From contig NZ_JAHCDD010000045.1 of NCBI RefSeq assembly GCF_018413525.1, forward strand, positions 1 through 46,950: a stretch of 46,950 bases of DNA, read 5' to 3'. Shown here piece by piece: positions 1 through 8,335 of the stretch. A model generated the notes under the pieces. The model worked only from the letters and a program-made list of their open reading frames with translations. It did no database searches and was not told the origin of the DNA. The translations under genes were made by a program, and so were the position numbers. The DNA is from Acidovorax sp. CCYZU-2555. Lineage in GTDB: Bacteria > Pseudomonadota > Gammaproteobacteria > Burkholderiales > Burkholderiaceae_C. The number at the start of each line of letters is the position of its first letter. The stretch's first letter is position 1.

Positions 1-83
1 TGATTGTCGTTGCCGGCGATGCGGCCGGTGTGCGGCAGGCGGCGCGGCGCGGCCGGCTAGGCGCGGCCGGCTACCCTGCGGGA

Positions 84-1070
84 TCACTCGAGCCGGATGT
101 TGGCGTCGCGAATGATCTTCGCGTAAATCGCCGCGTCATCGCGCACCAGGCGCGCGAACTTCTCGGTGGGAATGCCGCCGGCCACCATGCCCAGGCCGTC
201 GATCTTCTCGACCACATCCGGCAGGTGCAGGATGCGATTGCTTTCTTCGGCGAACTTCCTGGCGATGGGCGCGGGCACGCCGGCCGGCAGGAACAGCCCG
301 AACCAGCCCACGGGCTCGAACTGCGGATATTTCAACTCGGCGAACGTCGGCACGTCGGGCAGCAGCTTGTTGCGCTGCGTTCCCGTGACCGCGAGCACGG
401 TCAGCGAATCGAGGTGCGGGCGCACGGTCGCCATGTCGATCAGCGCCGCCGACAACTGGTTGCCGCGCAGGTCCTGCAGCAGCGGCGCCGCGCCCTTGTA
501 AGGCACATGCACCAGGTCGAGCCCGGCCTGCAGGTTCAGCAGCGAGCCCTGGATATGCGAGGAGGTGCCCACACCGTACGAGCCGTAGTTGTACTTTCCG
601 GGCGAGGCCTTCACCAGCGCGATGAACTCCTGCAGCGTCTTGGCGGGCGTCGATTTGGGCACGGCCAGAACCGAGTTGGTGCTGGCCACCAGCGCCGCGG
701 GCTGCAGGTCCTTGAGCACGTCGTAAGGCAGTTTGGGCATCAGCGCCGGCACCTGGACGATGGCGGTGATCGCCAGCAGCACCGTATAGCCGTCGGGCGC
801 GGCCTTGGCCACCATGTCGTTGCCTATGGTGCCCGAAGCGCCGGGCTTGTTTTCGACAATGACCGTCTGGCGCCATGCCTGTCCCAGCTTGGCCGCCATC
901 ATGCGACCGAGGATGTCGGTCGCGCCTCCGGCCGGGTACGGCACGATGAGGCGGATGACCTGCGAGGGGTAGGTGTCGGCCGGCGTCTGCGCCAGGGCGC
1001 GGTTGCCAGAGAGGCCTGCGGCAGCCGTGGCGGCGACGAAGGCGCGACGTGAAATGGCGCGTTGAGTCAT
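84..1070 (-). CDS. Tripartite tricarboxylate transporter substrate-binding protein (Bug/TctC family)
   Basis: The 328-residue product matches the Bug/TctC family of periplasmic solute-binding proteins, which deliver carboxylates or related small molecules to TctAB-type transporters. The first ~28 residues form a signal peptide with an SRRAF motif resembling a twin-arginine signal and an ALAQ cleavage site. The mature part begins with the family hallmark YPSQVIRLIVPYPAGGATD and keeps the NKPGASGTIG segment. An AGGAG ribosome site lies 8 nt before the ATG. No tctA or tctB membrane gene is in the window, so this is an orphan binding protein, which is common in Burkholderiales. It follows the LysR gene on the same strand after 166 nt and lies beside the acyl-CoA operon, so its ligand may be that operon's substrate (inference). 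Confidence 0.93.
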   Translation of the reverse strand: MTQRAISRRAFVAATAAAGLSGNRALAQTPADTYPSQVIRLIVPYPAGGATDILGRMMAAKLGQAWRQTVIVENKPGASGTIGNDMVAKAAPDGYTVLLAITAIVQVPALMPKLPYDVLKDLQPAALVASTNSVLAVPKSTPAKTLQEFIALVKASPGKYNYGSYGVGTSSHIQGSLLNLQAGLDLVHVPYKGAAPLLQDLRGNQLSAALIDMATVRPHLDSLTVLAVTGTQRNKLLPDVPTFAELKYPQFEPVGWFGLFLPAGVPAPIARKFAEESNRILHLPDVVEKIDGLGMVAGGIPTEKFARLVRDDAAIYAKIIRDANIRLE

Positions 1071-1236
1071 GTTGTCTGTCTCCTGCTTTTTTGGACGTCA
1101 TGCGGTGCACAACGCCGGCAGTTTGTGCCGCATGGCCCGCGCGCACCATGGCCGCAGCGTTGCGCGCCATTGGCAGAAAGTGACAAACCGCTTGCCGTGG
1201 GTGTTAACCCCGAGCCTGCTCCAGGCCCGCTGCAGA

Positions 1237-2142
1237 CTACAGCAGGCGCTCTTCGAAATTGAAGTGTGCGAGGTGGGCGATCAGCGCCGTGGCGAGCTTG
1301 GGCATGGCCATGTTGGCCCGGCTCACGACCTTGCTTTCACGCCGTGCCCAGCTGTCGCTCAGCGCCACGACCTGCAGCTTCATGGTGCGTGCATGGCGCT
1401 GTGCCGACGAGCGCGGAATGATGCCTATGCCCACGCCCGCGGCCACAAGTTGGCAGATCGACTCGAAGCTGCTCACCTGGATGCGGAACTCGAGATTGCG
1501 GCCTATGGCTTTCGCCAGCGGCGGCAGGAAGTTCGCGAGCGCGCTTTCTTCGGCCAGCGAGATATGGTGCTCGTCCAGCGTCTCGGCAAAGGCCACGCAG
1601 GCCTTGGCGGCCAGCGCATGGCCTTGGGGCACGGCGACCACCAGGTCTTCGCCGACGAAGTCGTGTACGTCCAGGCCCTGGGTGTCGACATCGCCGGCAA
1701 CGATGCCGATGTCGGCGCGCGCTTCGTGGATGTCGAGCACGATCTGCTGGCTCAGGCGCTCGCGCAGGTCGATCGCGACGTCGGGGTGGCGCTGCAGAAA
1801 GCTCGCCAGCGCCGCCGGCAGCGCGCTGCTGATCGCCGTGGTGTTGGCCAGGATGCGCACATGGCCCTTGACGCCGTTACCGTACTCGCGCAATTCGCTC
1901 TTGAGGTGATCGACCTGCTGCAGCACCAGCCGCGCATGGTGTTGCAGCGCTTCGCCGGCCGGGCTCAGCGCCACGCCTTGCGGGTTGCGGTACAGCAGCT
2001 TGCTGCCGACATTGTCTTCCAGTTGCTTGATGCGCGCGCTCGCCGCGGCCAGCGAAATGCAGGCGCGTTCCGCGCCCTGGCGCAGGCTGGAGGCCTCGGC
2101 GACAAAGACGAAGAGACGCAGGTCAAAGAGGTCGAAGTGCAT
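1237..2142 (-). CDS. LysR-family transcriptional regulator
   Basis: The 301-residue product has an N-terminal winged helix-turn-helix of LysR type (FDLFDLRLFVFVAEASSLRQ, then AAASARIKQLEDNVGSKL) and a periplasmic-binding-protein-like effector domain from about residue 90. The reading frame extends further upstream, but the ATG at 2142 starts the canonical LysR N-terminus; the extra 41 residues have no homology character and are Arg-rich. It is transcribed divergently from the DUF35-thiolase-ligase-MmgE-ACAD operon with 211 nt between the start codons. This is the usual arrangement for a LysR activator of the neighbouring operon. It may also control the tctC-like gene that follows it. The effector is unknown. 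Confidence 0.92.
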   Translation of the reverse strand: MHFDLFDLRLFVFVAEASSLRQGAERACISLAAASARIKQLEDNVGSKLLYRNPQGVALSPAGEALQHHARLVLQQVDHLKSELREYGNGVKGHVRILANTTAISSALPAALASFLQRHPDVAIDLRERLSQQIVLDIHEARADIGIVAGDVDTQGLDVHDFVGEDLVVAVPQGHALAAKACVAFAETLDEHHISLAEESALANFLPPLAKAIGRNLEFRIQVSSFESICQLVAAGVGIGIIPRSSAQRHARTMKLQVVALSDSWARRESKVVSRANMAMPKLATALIAHLAHFNFEERLL

Positions 2143-2228
2143 GGAGGCAAACGTGGCCGGAAGTGCGCAGATTCTACGGCGAGGCAGCGGCCGCGCGCTG
2201 CGCGGCGCGATTCCGAACACCCCCTTCA

Positions 2229-2243
2229 GCAATCGCGAATTGC
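2229..2243. promoter_or_regulatory. Candidate LysR-type operator (interrupted dyad)
   Basis: GCAAT and ATTGC arms are separated by 5 bases in the divergent LysR/operon intergenic region. This interrupted dyad has the size and spacing of LysR recognition boxes. It lies about 86 nt upstream of the LysR start and 110 nt upstream of the DUF35 start. It is a sequence observation only. Confidence 0.35.
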
Positions 2244-2353
2244 GCCGCGCGCAGCGCCTGGGCACGATGACTGCATGCCATCCACGCGGGCTTACAGACC
2301 GCCGATGCGAGCGCGTCCCGCCGATTCATTTTCCAACGCCAAAGCCACGCACC

Positions 2354-2749
2354 ATGAACCCATCACCCTCTGCGCCCGCCACGGGCGTGCAATCCTGGCA
2401 CCAGGCCGAACTCGACCAGGGCCGGTTCCTGATCCAGCGCGGCAGTGTCGACGGTCGCCATGTGTACTACCCGCGCGAGTTCAGTCCGTTCGACGCCAGC
2501 GTGCCCGAATGGGTCGCGCCGCGCGGCACGGGCACGGTGTATGCGGTGACCACGGTACGCCGCAAGGCCGAGGCGGGCGGCGACTACAACGTGTCCATCA
2601 TCGAGCTCGACGAAGGCGTGCGCCTGATGAGCCGCGTCGAGAACATCGCGCCGGCCGACGTCAGGATAGGCCTGCGCGTCCAGGCCCGCGTGCAGCTGGC
2701 CGAGGGCCGCGGGCTGGTGGTGTTCGACCCCGCGGGAGACGCCGCATGA
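2354..2749 (+). CDS. DUF35 / OB-fold acyl-CoA-associated protein, zinc-ribbon cysteines missing
   Basis: The 131-residue product resembles the DUF35 (OB-fold with N-terminal rubredoxin-like zinc ribbon) proteins encoded beside SCP2-type thiolases, for example the ChsH2 C-terminal domain that binds the Ltp2 aldolase. The N-terminal segment FLIQRGSVDGRHVYYPREFSP occupies the ribbon position, but none of the usual CxxC pairs is present, so zinc binding is unlikely. The OB-fold part follows (GTVYAVTTVRRK, then IELDEGVRLMSRV). The ATG at 2354 is followed directly by the conserved body. Its stop overlaps the thiolase start (ATGA), which implies translational coupling and a hetero-complex with that protein. 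Function is inferred from family and context. Confidence 0.82.
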   Translation: MNPSPSAPATGVQSWHQAELDQGRFLIQRGSVDGRHVYYPREFSPFDASVPEWVAPRGTGTVYAVTTVRRKAEAGGDYNVSIIELDEGVRLMSRVENIAPADVRIGLRVQARVQLAEGRGLVVFDPAGDAA

Positions 2750-3939
2750 GCCGCGTTCACCTGCCTGACGGGCTCAAGGCCTTGCGCGGCAGCGCCGCGA
2801 TCGCGGGCGTAGCCACTTTCGGCTGCGGCGAGACGCCGGGCTTCACGGACATGGAGCTGCTGGCCCAGGCCGCGCACCGCGCCGTGGCCGACGCCGGGCT
2901 GCGCATGAGCGATATCGACGGCCTCTGCACCGCGAGCGCCAGCTCGACCATGTGGCCCATGCCGGTCATCGAGTACCTGGGCCTGCGGCCGCGCTACATC
3001 GACGGCACCATGCTGGGCGGCAGCAGCTTCATCGCCCACCTGCTGCCGGCGATGATGGCGCTGCAGTCGGGCCAGTGCAACGCGGTGCTGGTCTGCTACG
3101 GCAGCGCGCAGCGCAGCGCGACGTTCGGCCGGCGCGAAGTCGTGGCCTCGCGCCGCTTTCTCGACCCCCAGCCCTACGAGATGCCTTACGAGCCCATGCT
3201 GCCGCTGTCGGCCTACGCGCTGGTGGCCTCGCGCCACATGCACCAATACGGGACCACGCGCCGCCATCTGGCCGAAGTGGCGGTGGCCGCGCGCGCCTGG
3301 GCCGCGCTCAACCCCGAGGCCTTTGTGCGCGACCCGCTGAGCATCGACGAGGTGCTCGCCAGCCGCATGGTCAGCGACCCGCTGAGCGTGCGCGACTGCT
3401 GTCTGGTGACCGACGGCGGCGGCGCCTATGTGCTGGTGCGCGCCGAGCGCGCGCGCGATCTGCGGCGCAAGCCGGTCTACGTGCTGGGCAATGCCACGGC
3501 CGTGTGGAATCGCCAGGTGTCGGCGATGCACGACCTGACCACCACCTGTGCCCAGGAGTCGGGCGCGCACGCCTTCGCCATGGCGGGGCTGGCGCCCAGG
3601 GACATCGACGTGGTGCAACTGTATGACGCCTTCACCATCAACACGCTGCTGTTCCTCGAAGACCTGGGCTTTTGCGCCAAGGGCGAGGCCGGCGCCTTTG
3701 TCGAGAACGGCGGCATCGCGCCCGGCGGGCGGCTGCCGGTGAACACCAACGGCGGCGGGCTGTCCTGCGTGCATCCGGGCATGTACGGCATCTTTGCGCT
3801 CATCGAGGCGGTGCGCCAGCTGCGCGGCGAAGGCGGCGCGCGCCAGGTGGCGGGCGCGACCACGGCGCTGGCGCATGGCAACGGCGGCACGCTGTCGAGC
3901 CAGGCCACGGCCGTGCTGGGCCTCGAAGAGGTGCTGTGA
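2746..3939 (+). CDS. Thiolase-superfamily protein (SCP2/Ltp2-like), catalytic cysteines absent
   Basis: The 397-residue product has the thiolase fold of the sterol-carrier/lipid-transfer type. The position of the acylated cysteine reads GGSSF (residues 91-95). The C-terminal CxG motif is replaced by HGNGG (377-381), and the NEAF motif reads YDAF (293-296). The HPG histidine (343) and a nearby tyrosine (347) are kept. True thiolases need both cysteines, so ordinary thiolytic cleavage is improbable. Related DUF35-partnered proteins such as Ltp2 are retro-aldolases that use tyrosines. Tyr293 and Tyr347 sit in positions that could serve this role (inference). It overlaps the DUF35 gene by 4 nt, and the ligase ATG follows 1 nt after its stop. 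Confidence 0.88.
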   Translation: MSRVHLPDGLKALRGSAAIAGVATFGCGETPGFTDMELLAQAAHRAVADAGLRMSDIDGLCTASASSTMWPMPVIEYLGLRPRYIDGTMLGGSSFIAHLLPAMMALQSGQCNAVLVCYGSAQRSATFGRREVVASRRFLDPQPYEMPYEPMLPLSAYALVASRHMHQYGTTRRHLAEVAVAARAWAALNPEAFVRDPLSIDEVLASRMVSDPLSVRDCCLVTDGGGAYVLVRAERARDLRRKPVYVLGNATAVWNRQVSAMHDLTTTCAQESGAHAFAMAGLAPRDIDVVQLYDAFTINTLLFLEDLGFCAKGEAGAFVENGGIAPGGRLPVNTNGGGLSCVHPGMYGIFALIEAVRQLRGEGGARQVAGATTALAHGNGGTLSSQATAVLGLEEVL

Positions 3940-3940
3940 G

Positions 3941-5545
3941 ATGAGCGCCGATACCGTGTCTGATCCTGTCGTCGGCTGGCCGGCGCCCTTGCGCCAGGCC
4001 TTGGCCGCGCCTTTTGGCAGCATCCCCGAGATGGTGGCGCTGAATGCGCGCCTGCGTGGCGATCATGCGGCGCTGGTGCTCGATGGCGCCCAGGGCTTGC
4101 AGGTGCTCGGCTACGCCGCGCTCGATCGCCAGGTCGAACGCGTGGCGGCCGCGCTGCGGCGCGACGGCTTGCGCGCGGGCGACTGCATCGCGCTGTGCGC
4201 CGCCACATCGCTGCCCTATGTGGTGACTTACCTCGGCGCCGCGCGTGCCGGCGTGGTGGTCGCGCCGCTGCCGCCCTCGGCCACGGCCGCGCAACTCGCG
4301 GGCCTGGCGGCGAACGCCGGCGCGCGCTGTCTGTTCACCGATGCCGAAGTCGCAGCGCTGTGGCCTGCCGACGCCGCGCTGGCGCGCGTGCTGCTCGACG
4401 ACGGCGCGCCCGGCAAGCGCTGGTCTGACTGGCTGGCCGAGCCCGGCGCCGTGCCGGGTGCCGGCGCCGCGCAGCTCTCGCCGCAGGCGCCGTTCAATAT
4501 CATCTATTCGTCGGGGACCACGGGCGTGCCCAAGGGCATAGTGCAGTCGTGCGGCATGCGCTGGGCGCAGCTGCAGCGCGCGCCGGCCAGCGGCTTCGGG
4601 CCCGACGCGGTCACGCTGCTGGCGTTGCCGCTGTACTCGAACCTCACGCTGACCAACCTGCTTGGCGCGCTGGGCCTGGGCGGCACCGTGGTGCTGCTCG
4701 CGCGCTTTGATGCGGGGCGCTATCTGGCGCTGGCCGCGCAGCAGCGCGCCACGCATTCGGTGCTGGTGCCGGTGCAGTTTCGGCGCCTGTTGGACCACAC
4801 TGATTTTGCGCGCACCGATCTGTCGGCGCTGCGCCGCAAGTTCAGCGCCGGCGCGCCGTTCGCGGCCGCGCTCAAGGCCGAAGTGCTGCGCCGCTGGCCG
4901 GGCGAGCTGACCGAGTACTACGGCCTGACCGAAGGGGGCGGCCGCACCGAACTGCCTGCGCACCGCTTCCCCGACAAGCTGGGCACCATAGGCCGGCCCA
5001 GCGCCGGCAACGATATCCGCGTGATCGACGAGCAGGGCCGCGAACTCGGGCCGCATGCGGTCGGCGAACTCGTGGGCCACTCGGCCACCATGATGAGCGG
5101 CTACCACGGACTGCCCGAGCAGACGCGCGCCGCTGAATGGTTCGATGCCCAGGGCAAGCGCTTCATCCGCACCGGCGACATCGGCCGCTTCGACGCCGAC
5201 GGCTTCGTGGTGCTGGTCGACAGACGCAAGGACATGGTGATCTCGGGCGGCTTCAATCTCTACCCCAGCGATCTCGAAGCCGTGCTGCAGCAGCACCCCG
5301 CCGTGGCTGAAGCGGCGGTGACCGGCGTGGCTTCGCTGCGCTGGGGCGAGACGCCCGTGGCCTTTGTCGTGCTGCGCCGCGGCGCGGACATCGACGCGCC
5401 GGCGCTGCGCGCCTGGGCCAATGAGCGGCTGGGCAAGTCGCAGCGCCTGGCCGATCTGGTGCTGGTTGCGCAACTGCCGCGCAGCGAAGTCGGCAAGGTG
5501 CTCAAGCGCCAGCTGCGCGACGGCTTCGACCGCCCGGTGCCCTGA
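3941..5545 (+). CDS. AMP-dependent acyl-CoA synthetase/ligase
   Basis: The 534-residue product is an ANL-superfamily adenylating enzyme. It activates a carboxylic acid to its acyl-AMP and then its CoA thioester. Visible motifs are the P-loop YSSGTTGVPKG (about 189-199), YYGLTEGGG near 325, the RTGDIGRFDADG hinge and the catalytic lysine region SEVGKVLKR near 519. The ATG chosen at 3941 is 1 nt after the thiolase stop. It probably supplies the CoA ester that the neighbouring dehydrogenase and thiolase-like protein act on. The substrate cannot be read from the sequence. Confidence 0.92.
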   Translation: MSADTVSDPVVGWPAPLRQALAAPFGSIPEMVALNARLRGDHAALVLDGAQGLQVLGYAALDRQVERVAAALRRDGLRAGDCIALCAATSLPYVVTYLGAARAGVVVAPLPPSATAAQLAGLAANAGARCLFTDAEVAALWPADAALARVLLDDGAPGKRWSDWLAEPGAVPGAGAAQLSPQAPFNIIYSSGTTGVPKGIVQSCGMRWAQLQRAPASGFGPDAVTLLALPLYSNLTLTNLLGALGLGGTVVLLARFDAGRYLALAAQQRATHSVLVPVQFRRLLDHTDFARTDLSALRRKFSAGAPFAAALKAEVLRRWPGELTEYYGLTEGGGRTELPAHRFPDKLGTIGRPSAGNDIRVIDEQGRELGPHAVGELVGHSATMMSGYHGLPEQTRAAEWFDAQGKRFIRTGDIGRFDADGFVVLVDRRKDMVISGGFNLYPSDLEAVLQQHPAVAEAAVTGVASLRWGETPVAFVVLRRGADIDAPALRAWANERLGKSQRLADLVLVAQLPRSEVGKVLKRQLRDGFDRPVP

Positions 5546-5645
5546 TCGGGGCACAAGAAATGAACAGTGCAGATGCCGACCTGACGCGGCGGCATCCGCC
5601 AATCCGATCCCGCGCTGCCCCTTCTGAAAAACAAAGGCTTCTGTA

Positions 5646-7046
5646 ATGACCGATCACGACCATCCTTCGCGCACCCTGGCGGCGTTTGCCGCCGGCCTGG
5701 GCTTCGACGACATTCCGGCGCCGGTGCTGCGCCGCGCCGAAGACCTGTTTCTCGATTGGCTGGGATCGACGCTGGCGGGCAAGGGCGCGCGCCCGGTGGA
5801 GGCGATCGCGGCCTTCGCGCGCGCCATGGGCCCGTCCGATGGGCCCAGCGAAATACTTGTCTCGCGCACGCGCTCCAGCCCCATGTTCGCGGCCATGGTC
5901 AACGCCGCGGCCTCGCATGTGGCCGAGCAGGACGACGTGCACAACGGCTCGGTGTTCCATCCCGCGGCCGTGGTGTTCCCGCCGGCGCTGGCGGTGGCCC
6001 AGGCCATGGGGGCCTCGGGGCGAGATCTGTTGGTGGCCTGTGTCGCGGGCTACGAAGTCGGCATTCGCGTGGGCGAGTTCCTGGGGCGCTCGCATTACCG
6101 CATCTTCCACACCACGGCCACGGCCGGCACCATTGCGTCGGCCGCGGCCGTTGGCCGGCTGCTGGGGCTGGACGCGCAGCGCATGCTGCACGCATTTGGC
6201 TCGGCCGGCACGCAGGCCGCGGGCCTGTGGGAGTTTCTGCGCGACGCCGCCGACTCCAAGCAGCTGCACACCGCCAAGGCCGCGGCCGACGGCCTGGCGG
6301 CGGCCTACCTGGCGCGCGACGGCTTCACCGGGGCCAGGCGCATTCTCGAAGGCGCCCAGGGCATGGGCGCGGGCATGTCGCGCGACGCCGATCCCGCGCG
6401 GCTGACCGATCGCCTGGGCCAGCGCTGGGCGCTGGCCGAGACTTCATTCAAATTCCACGCCTCGTGCCGCCACACCCACCCCGCGGCCGATGCATTGCAG
6501 CAGGTGATGCGCACGCATGGCCTGCAGGCCAGCGACCTGCAGCAGGTGACGACGCTGGTGCACCAGGGGGCGCTCGACGTGCTGGGCCCGGTGGTCGAGC
6601 CGCTGTCGGTGCACCAGAGCAAGTTCTCCATGGGCACGGTGCTGGGGCTGATCGCGGTCTTCGACCGCGCCGGCCTGGCCGAGTTCGACGCCCACTTTCT
6701 CGATGCGCGCGTGGTCGAGGTGCGGCGCAAGGTCCGCATGCAGCTGGATGCCGAAGTCGACGCCGCGTATCCGCAGCGCTGGCTGGGCAAGGTCGAGGTG
6801 CTGACGCGCGACGGCCGCCACCTGCACGGTCGCGTCGATGAGCCCAAGGGCGACCCCGGCAACACGCTGCAGCGCGACGAGATCGAAGCCAAGGCGCGCC
6901 AGCTCGGCGCCTACGCCCAGGGTGCGAGCGCGGCCGAAATGGACGCGGCCGTCACCCGCGTGTGGCAACTGGCCGATTGGCCGCGCGTGGCGGCGCTGCT
7001 GCCGAGCCCCCCAATTTCCTTTCCACAGACCCAGGAGACCCCATGA
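5646..7046 (+). CDS. MmgE/PrpD family protein
   Basis: The 466-residue product belongs to the MmgE/PrpD family, which includes 2-methylcitrate dehydratase, cis-aconitate decarboxylase and epimerases of small acids. Visible family features are the VFHPAAVVFPPALA segment, the KQLHTAKAAADG motif and the KFHASCRHTHPAADAL segment, followed by the smaller C-terminal domain. The family alone does not tell whether this member dehydrates, decarboxylates or isomerises. A 100-nt gap separates it from the ligase. Its stop overlaps the start of the acyl-CoA dehydrogenase (ATGA), so it belongs to the same operon. It is more likely a pathway-specific dehydratase than PrpD of the methylcitrate cycle, because prpB and prpC are not nearby. 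Confidence 0.9.
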   Translation: MTDHDHPSRTLAAFAAGLGFDDIPAPVLRRAEDLFLDWLGSTLAGKGARPVEAIAAFARAMGPSDGPSEILVSRTRSSPMFAAMVNAAASHVAEQDDVHNGSVFHPAAVVFPPALAVAQAMGASGRDLLVACVAGYEVGIRVGEFLGRSHYRIFHTTATAGTIASAAAVGRLLGLDAQRMLHAFGSAGTQAAGLWEFLRDAADSKQLHTAKAAADGLAAAYLARDGFTGARRILEGAQGMGAGMSRDADPARLTDRLGQRWALAETSFKFHASCRHTHPAADALQQVMRTHGLQASDLQQVTTLVHQGALDVLGPVVEPLSVHQSKFSMGTVLGLIAVFDRAGLAEFDAHFLDARVVEVRRKVRMQLDAEVDAAYPQRWLGKVEVLTRDGRHLHGRVDEPKGDPGNTLQRDEIEAKARQLGAYAQGASAAEMDAAVTRVWQLADWPRVAALLPSPPISFPQTQETP

Positions 7047-8197
7047 TCCGAGATCCAGAAACCCTCGATGCATTGCTTGATAGCGTGCGCCGCTTCGTCA
7101 AGGAGCAGCTTGTGCCGGCCGAGCAGCAAGTCGCCGACACCGACGAAATCCCCGCCGATATCGTTCGCGGCATGAAGGAGATGGGCCTGTTCGGCCTGAC
7201 CGTGCCCGAAAACTATGGCGGCCTGGGCCTGACCATGGAAGAGGAGTCGCTGGTGATGTTCGAAATGGGCCGCACTTCACCGGCCTTTCGTTCGCTGTTC
7301 GGCACCACGGTGGGCATAGGCTCGCAAGGCATACTGATAGACGGCACGCCGGCGCAGAAGGACAAGTACCTGCCGCGGCTGGCCAGCGGCGATCTGATCG
7401 CATCCTTCGCCCTGACCGAGCCCGAAGCGGGCTCCGACGCCGCCTCGCTGCGCACCAGCGCCCGCCGCGATGGCGACCATTACGTGATCAACGGCACCAA
7501 GCGCTTCATCACCAACGCGCCGCATGCGGGCATCTTCACGCTGATGGCGCGCACCGACCCGGCCAACAAGGGGGCAGGGGGCGTATCGGCCTTCATCGTC
7601 GAGCGCAACACGCCCGGAATCACCATAGGCAAGCCCGACAAGAAGATGGGCCAGCGTGGCGCGCACACCGCCGACGTGATCTTCGACAACTGCCGCGTGC
7701 CCGCGGCCAACATCATCGGCGGCAAGGAAGGCATGGGCTTCAAGACCGCGATGAAAGTGCTGGAGAAAGGCCGGATCCACATCGCCGCGATCTGCGTGGG
7801 CGTGGCCGAACGCATGCTGGCCGACGCCCTGGCCTATGCCGTGGAGCGCCGCCAGTTCGGCCAGCCCATCGCCGAGTTCCAGCTGGTGCAGGCCATGCTG
7901 GCCGACAGCCGCATGGAAGTCTACGCCGCGCGCTGCATGGTGATAGACGCCGCGCGCCGGCGCGACAACGGCGAGAACGTCGCCACCGAAGCCTCATGCT
8001 GCAAGCTGTTCGCTTCTGAAATGTGCGGACGGGTCGCGGACCGCGCGGTGCAGATCTTCGGCGGTTCCGGCTATGTGGCCGATCACGGCATCGAGCGCTT
8101 CTACCGCGACGTGCGCCTGTTCCGGCTGTATGAAGGCACGAGCCAGATCCAGCAGCTGGTGATTGCGCGGAACATGATCCGGGAAGCGGCGGTCTGA
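7043..8197 (+). CDS. Acyl-CoA dehydrogenase
   Basis: The 384-residue product has the full short/medium-chain acyl-CoA dehydrogenase architecture: an N-terminal helical domain, a middle beta domain (FALTEPEAGSDAASLRTSA, then INGTKRFITNA) and a C-terminal helical domain (RRQFGQPIAEFQ, QIFGGSGYVADHGIERFYRD). The YEGT glutamate at about residue 364 is the expected catalytic base. FAD and an electron-transfer flavoprotein partner are expected from the family. The start overlaps the MmgE/PrpD stop by 4 nt. It is the last gene of the operon. No enoyl-CoA hydratase is encoded here, so either the MmgE/PrpD protein or an enzyme encoded elsewhere must hydrate the product. Confidence 0.95.
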   Translation: MIRDPETLDALLDSVRRFVKEQLVPAEQQVADTDEIPADIVRGMKEMGLFGLTVPENYGGLGLTMEEESLVMFEMGRTSPAFRSLFGTTVGIGSQGILIDGTPAQKDKYLPRLASGDLIASFALTEPEAGSDAASLRTSARRDGDHYVINGTKRFITNAPHAGIFTLMARTDPANKGAGGVSAFIVERNTPGITIGKPDKKMGQRGAHTADVIFDNCRVPAANIIGGKEGMGFKTAMKVLEKGRIHIAAICVGVAERMLADALAYAVERRQFGQPIAEFQLVQAMLADSRMEVYAARCMVIDAARRRDNGENVATEASCCKLFASEMCGRVADRAVQIFGGSGYVADHGIERFYRDVRLFRLYEGTSQIQQLVIARNMIREAAV

Positions 8198-8335
8198 GAA
8201 TTGTTGGGCCCGGGCGCGGAGATCGCGCGGGAGAGCCGGGTCCCCTAGTGACTTACCCGTGGTCGGGTCTGCTGTCATGGACGCGTCACAGGTGTCGACC
8301 TACCATGCGTCCTTCTACAACGGAGGAGACACACC

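Noticed and set aside
47..73. Tandem GCGCGGCCGGCTA direct repeat at the left edge
   Set aside because: Only two short copies of GC-rich sequence beyond the end of the tctC-like gene; too little to call a repeat element.
30..1052. Long plus-strand frame over the tctC-like gene
   Set aside because: It is a GC-rich shadow of the minus-strand Bug/TctC gene; its Arg/His/Gln-rich product resembles no protein family.
1069..2745. Plus-strand extension of the thiolase reading frame up to 1069
   Set aside because: It reads antisense through the LysR gene and through the DUF35 gene in another frame; the real thiolase start is the ATG at 2746.
5646..7046. PrpD of the 2-methylcitrate cycle
   Set aside because: No prpB, prpC or acnD homologue is adjacent and the operon encodes ligase, thiolase-like and ACAD enzymes instead; only the family name is justified.
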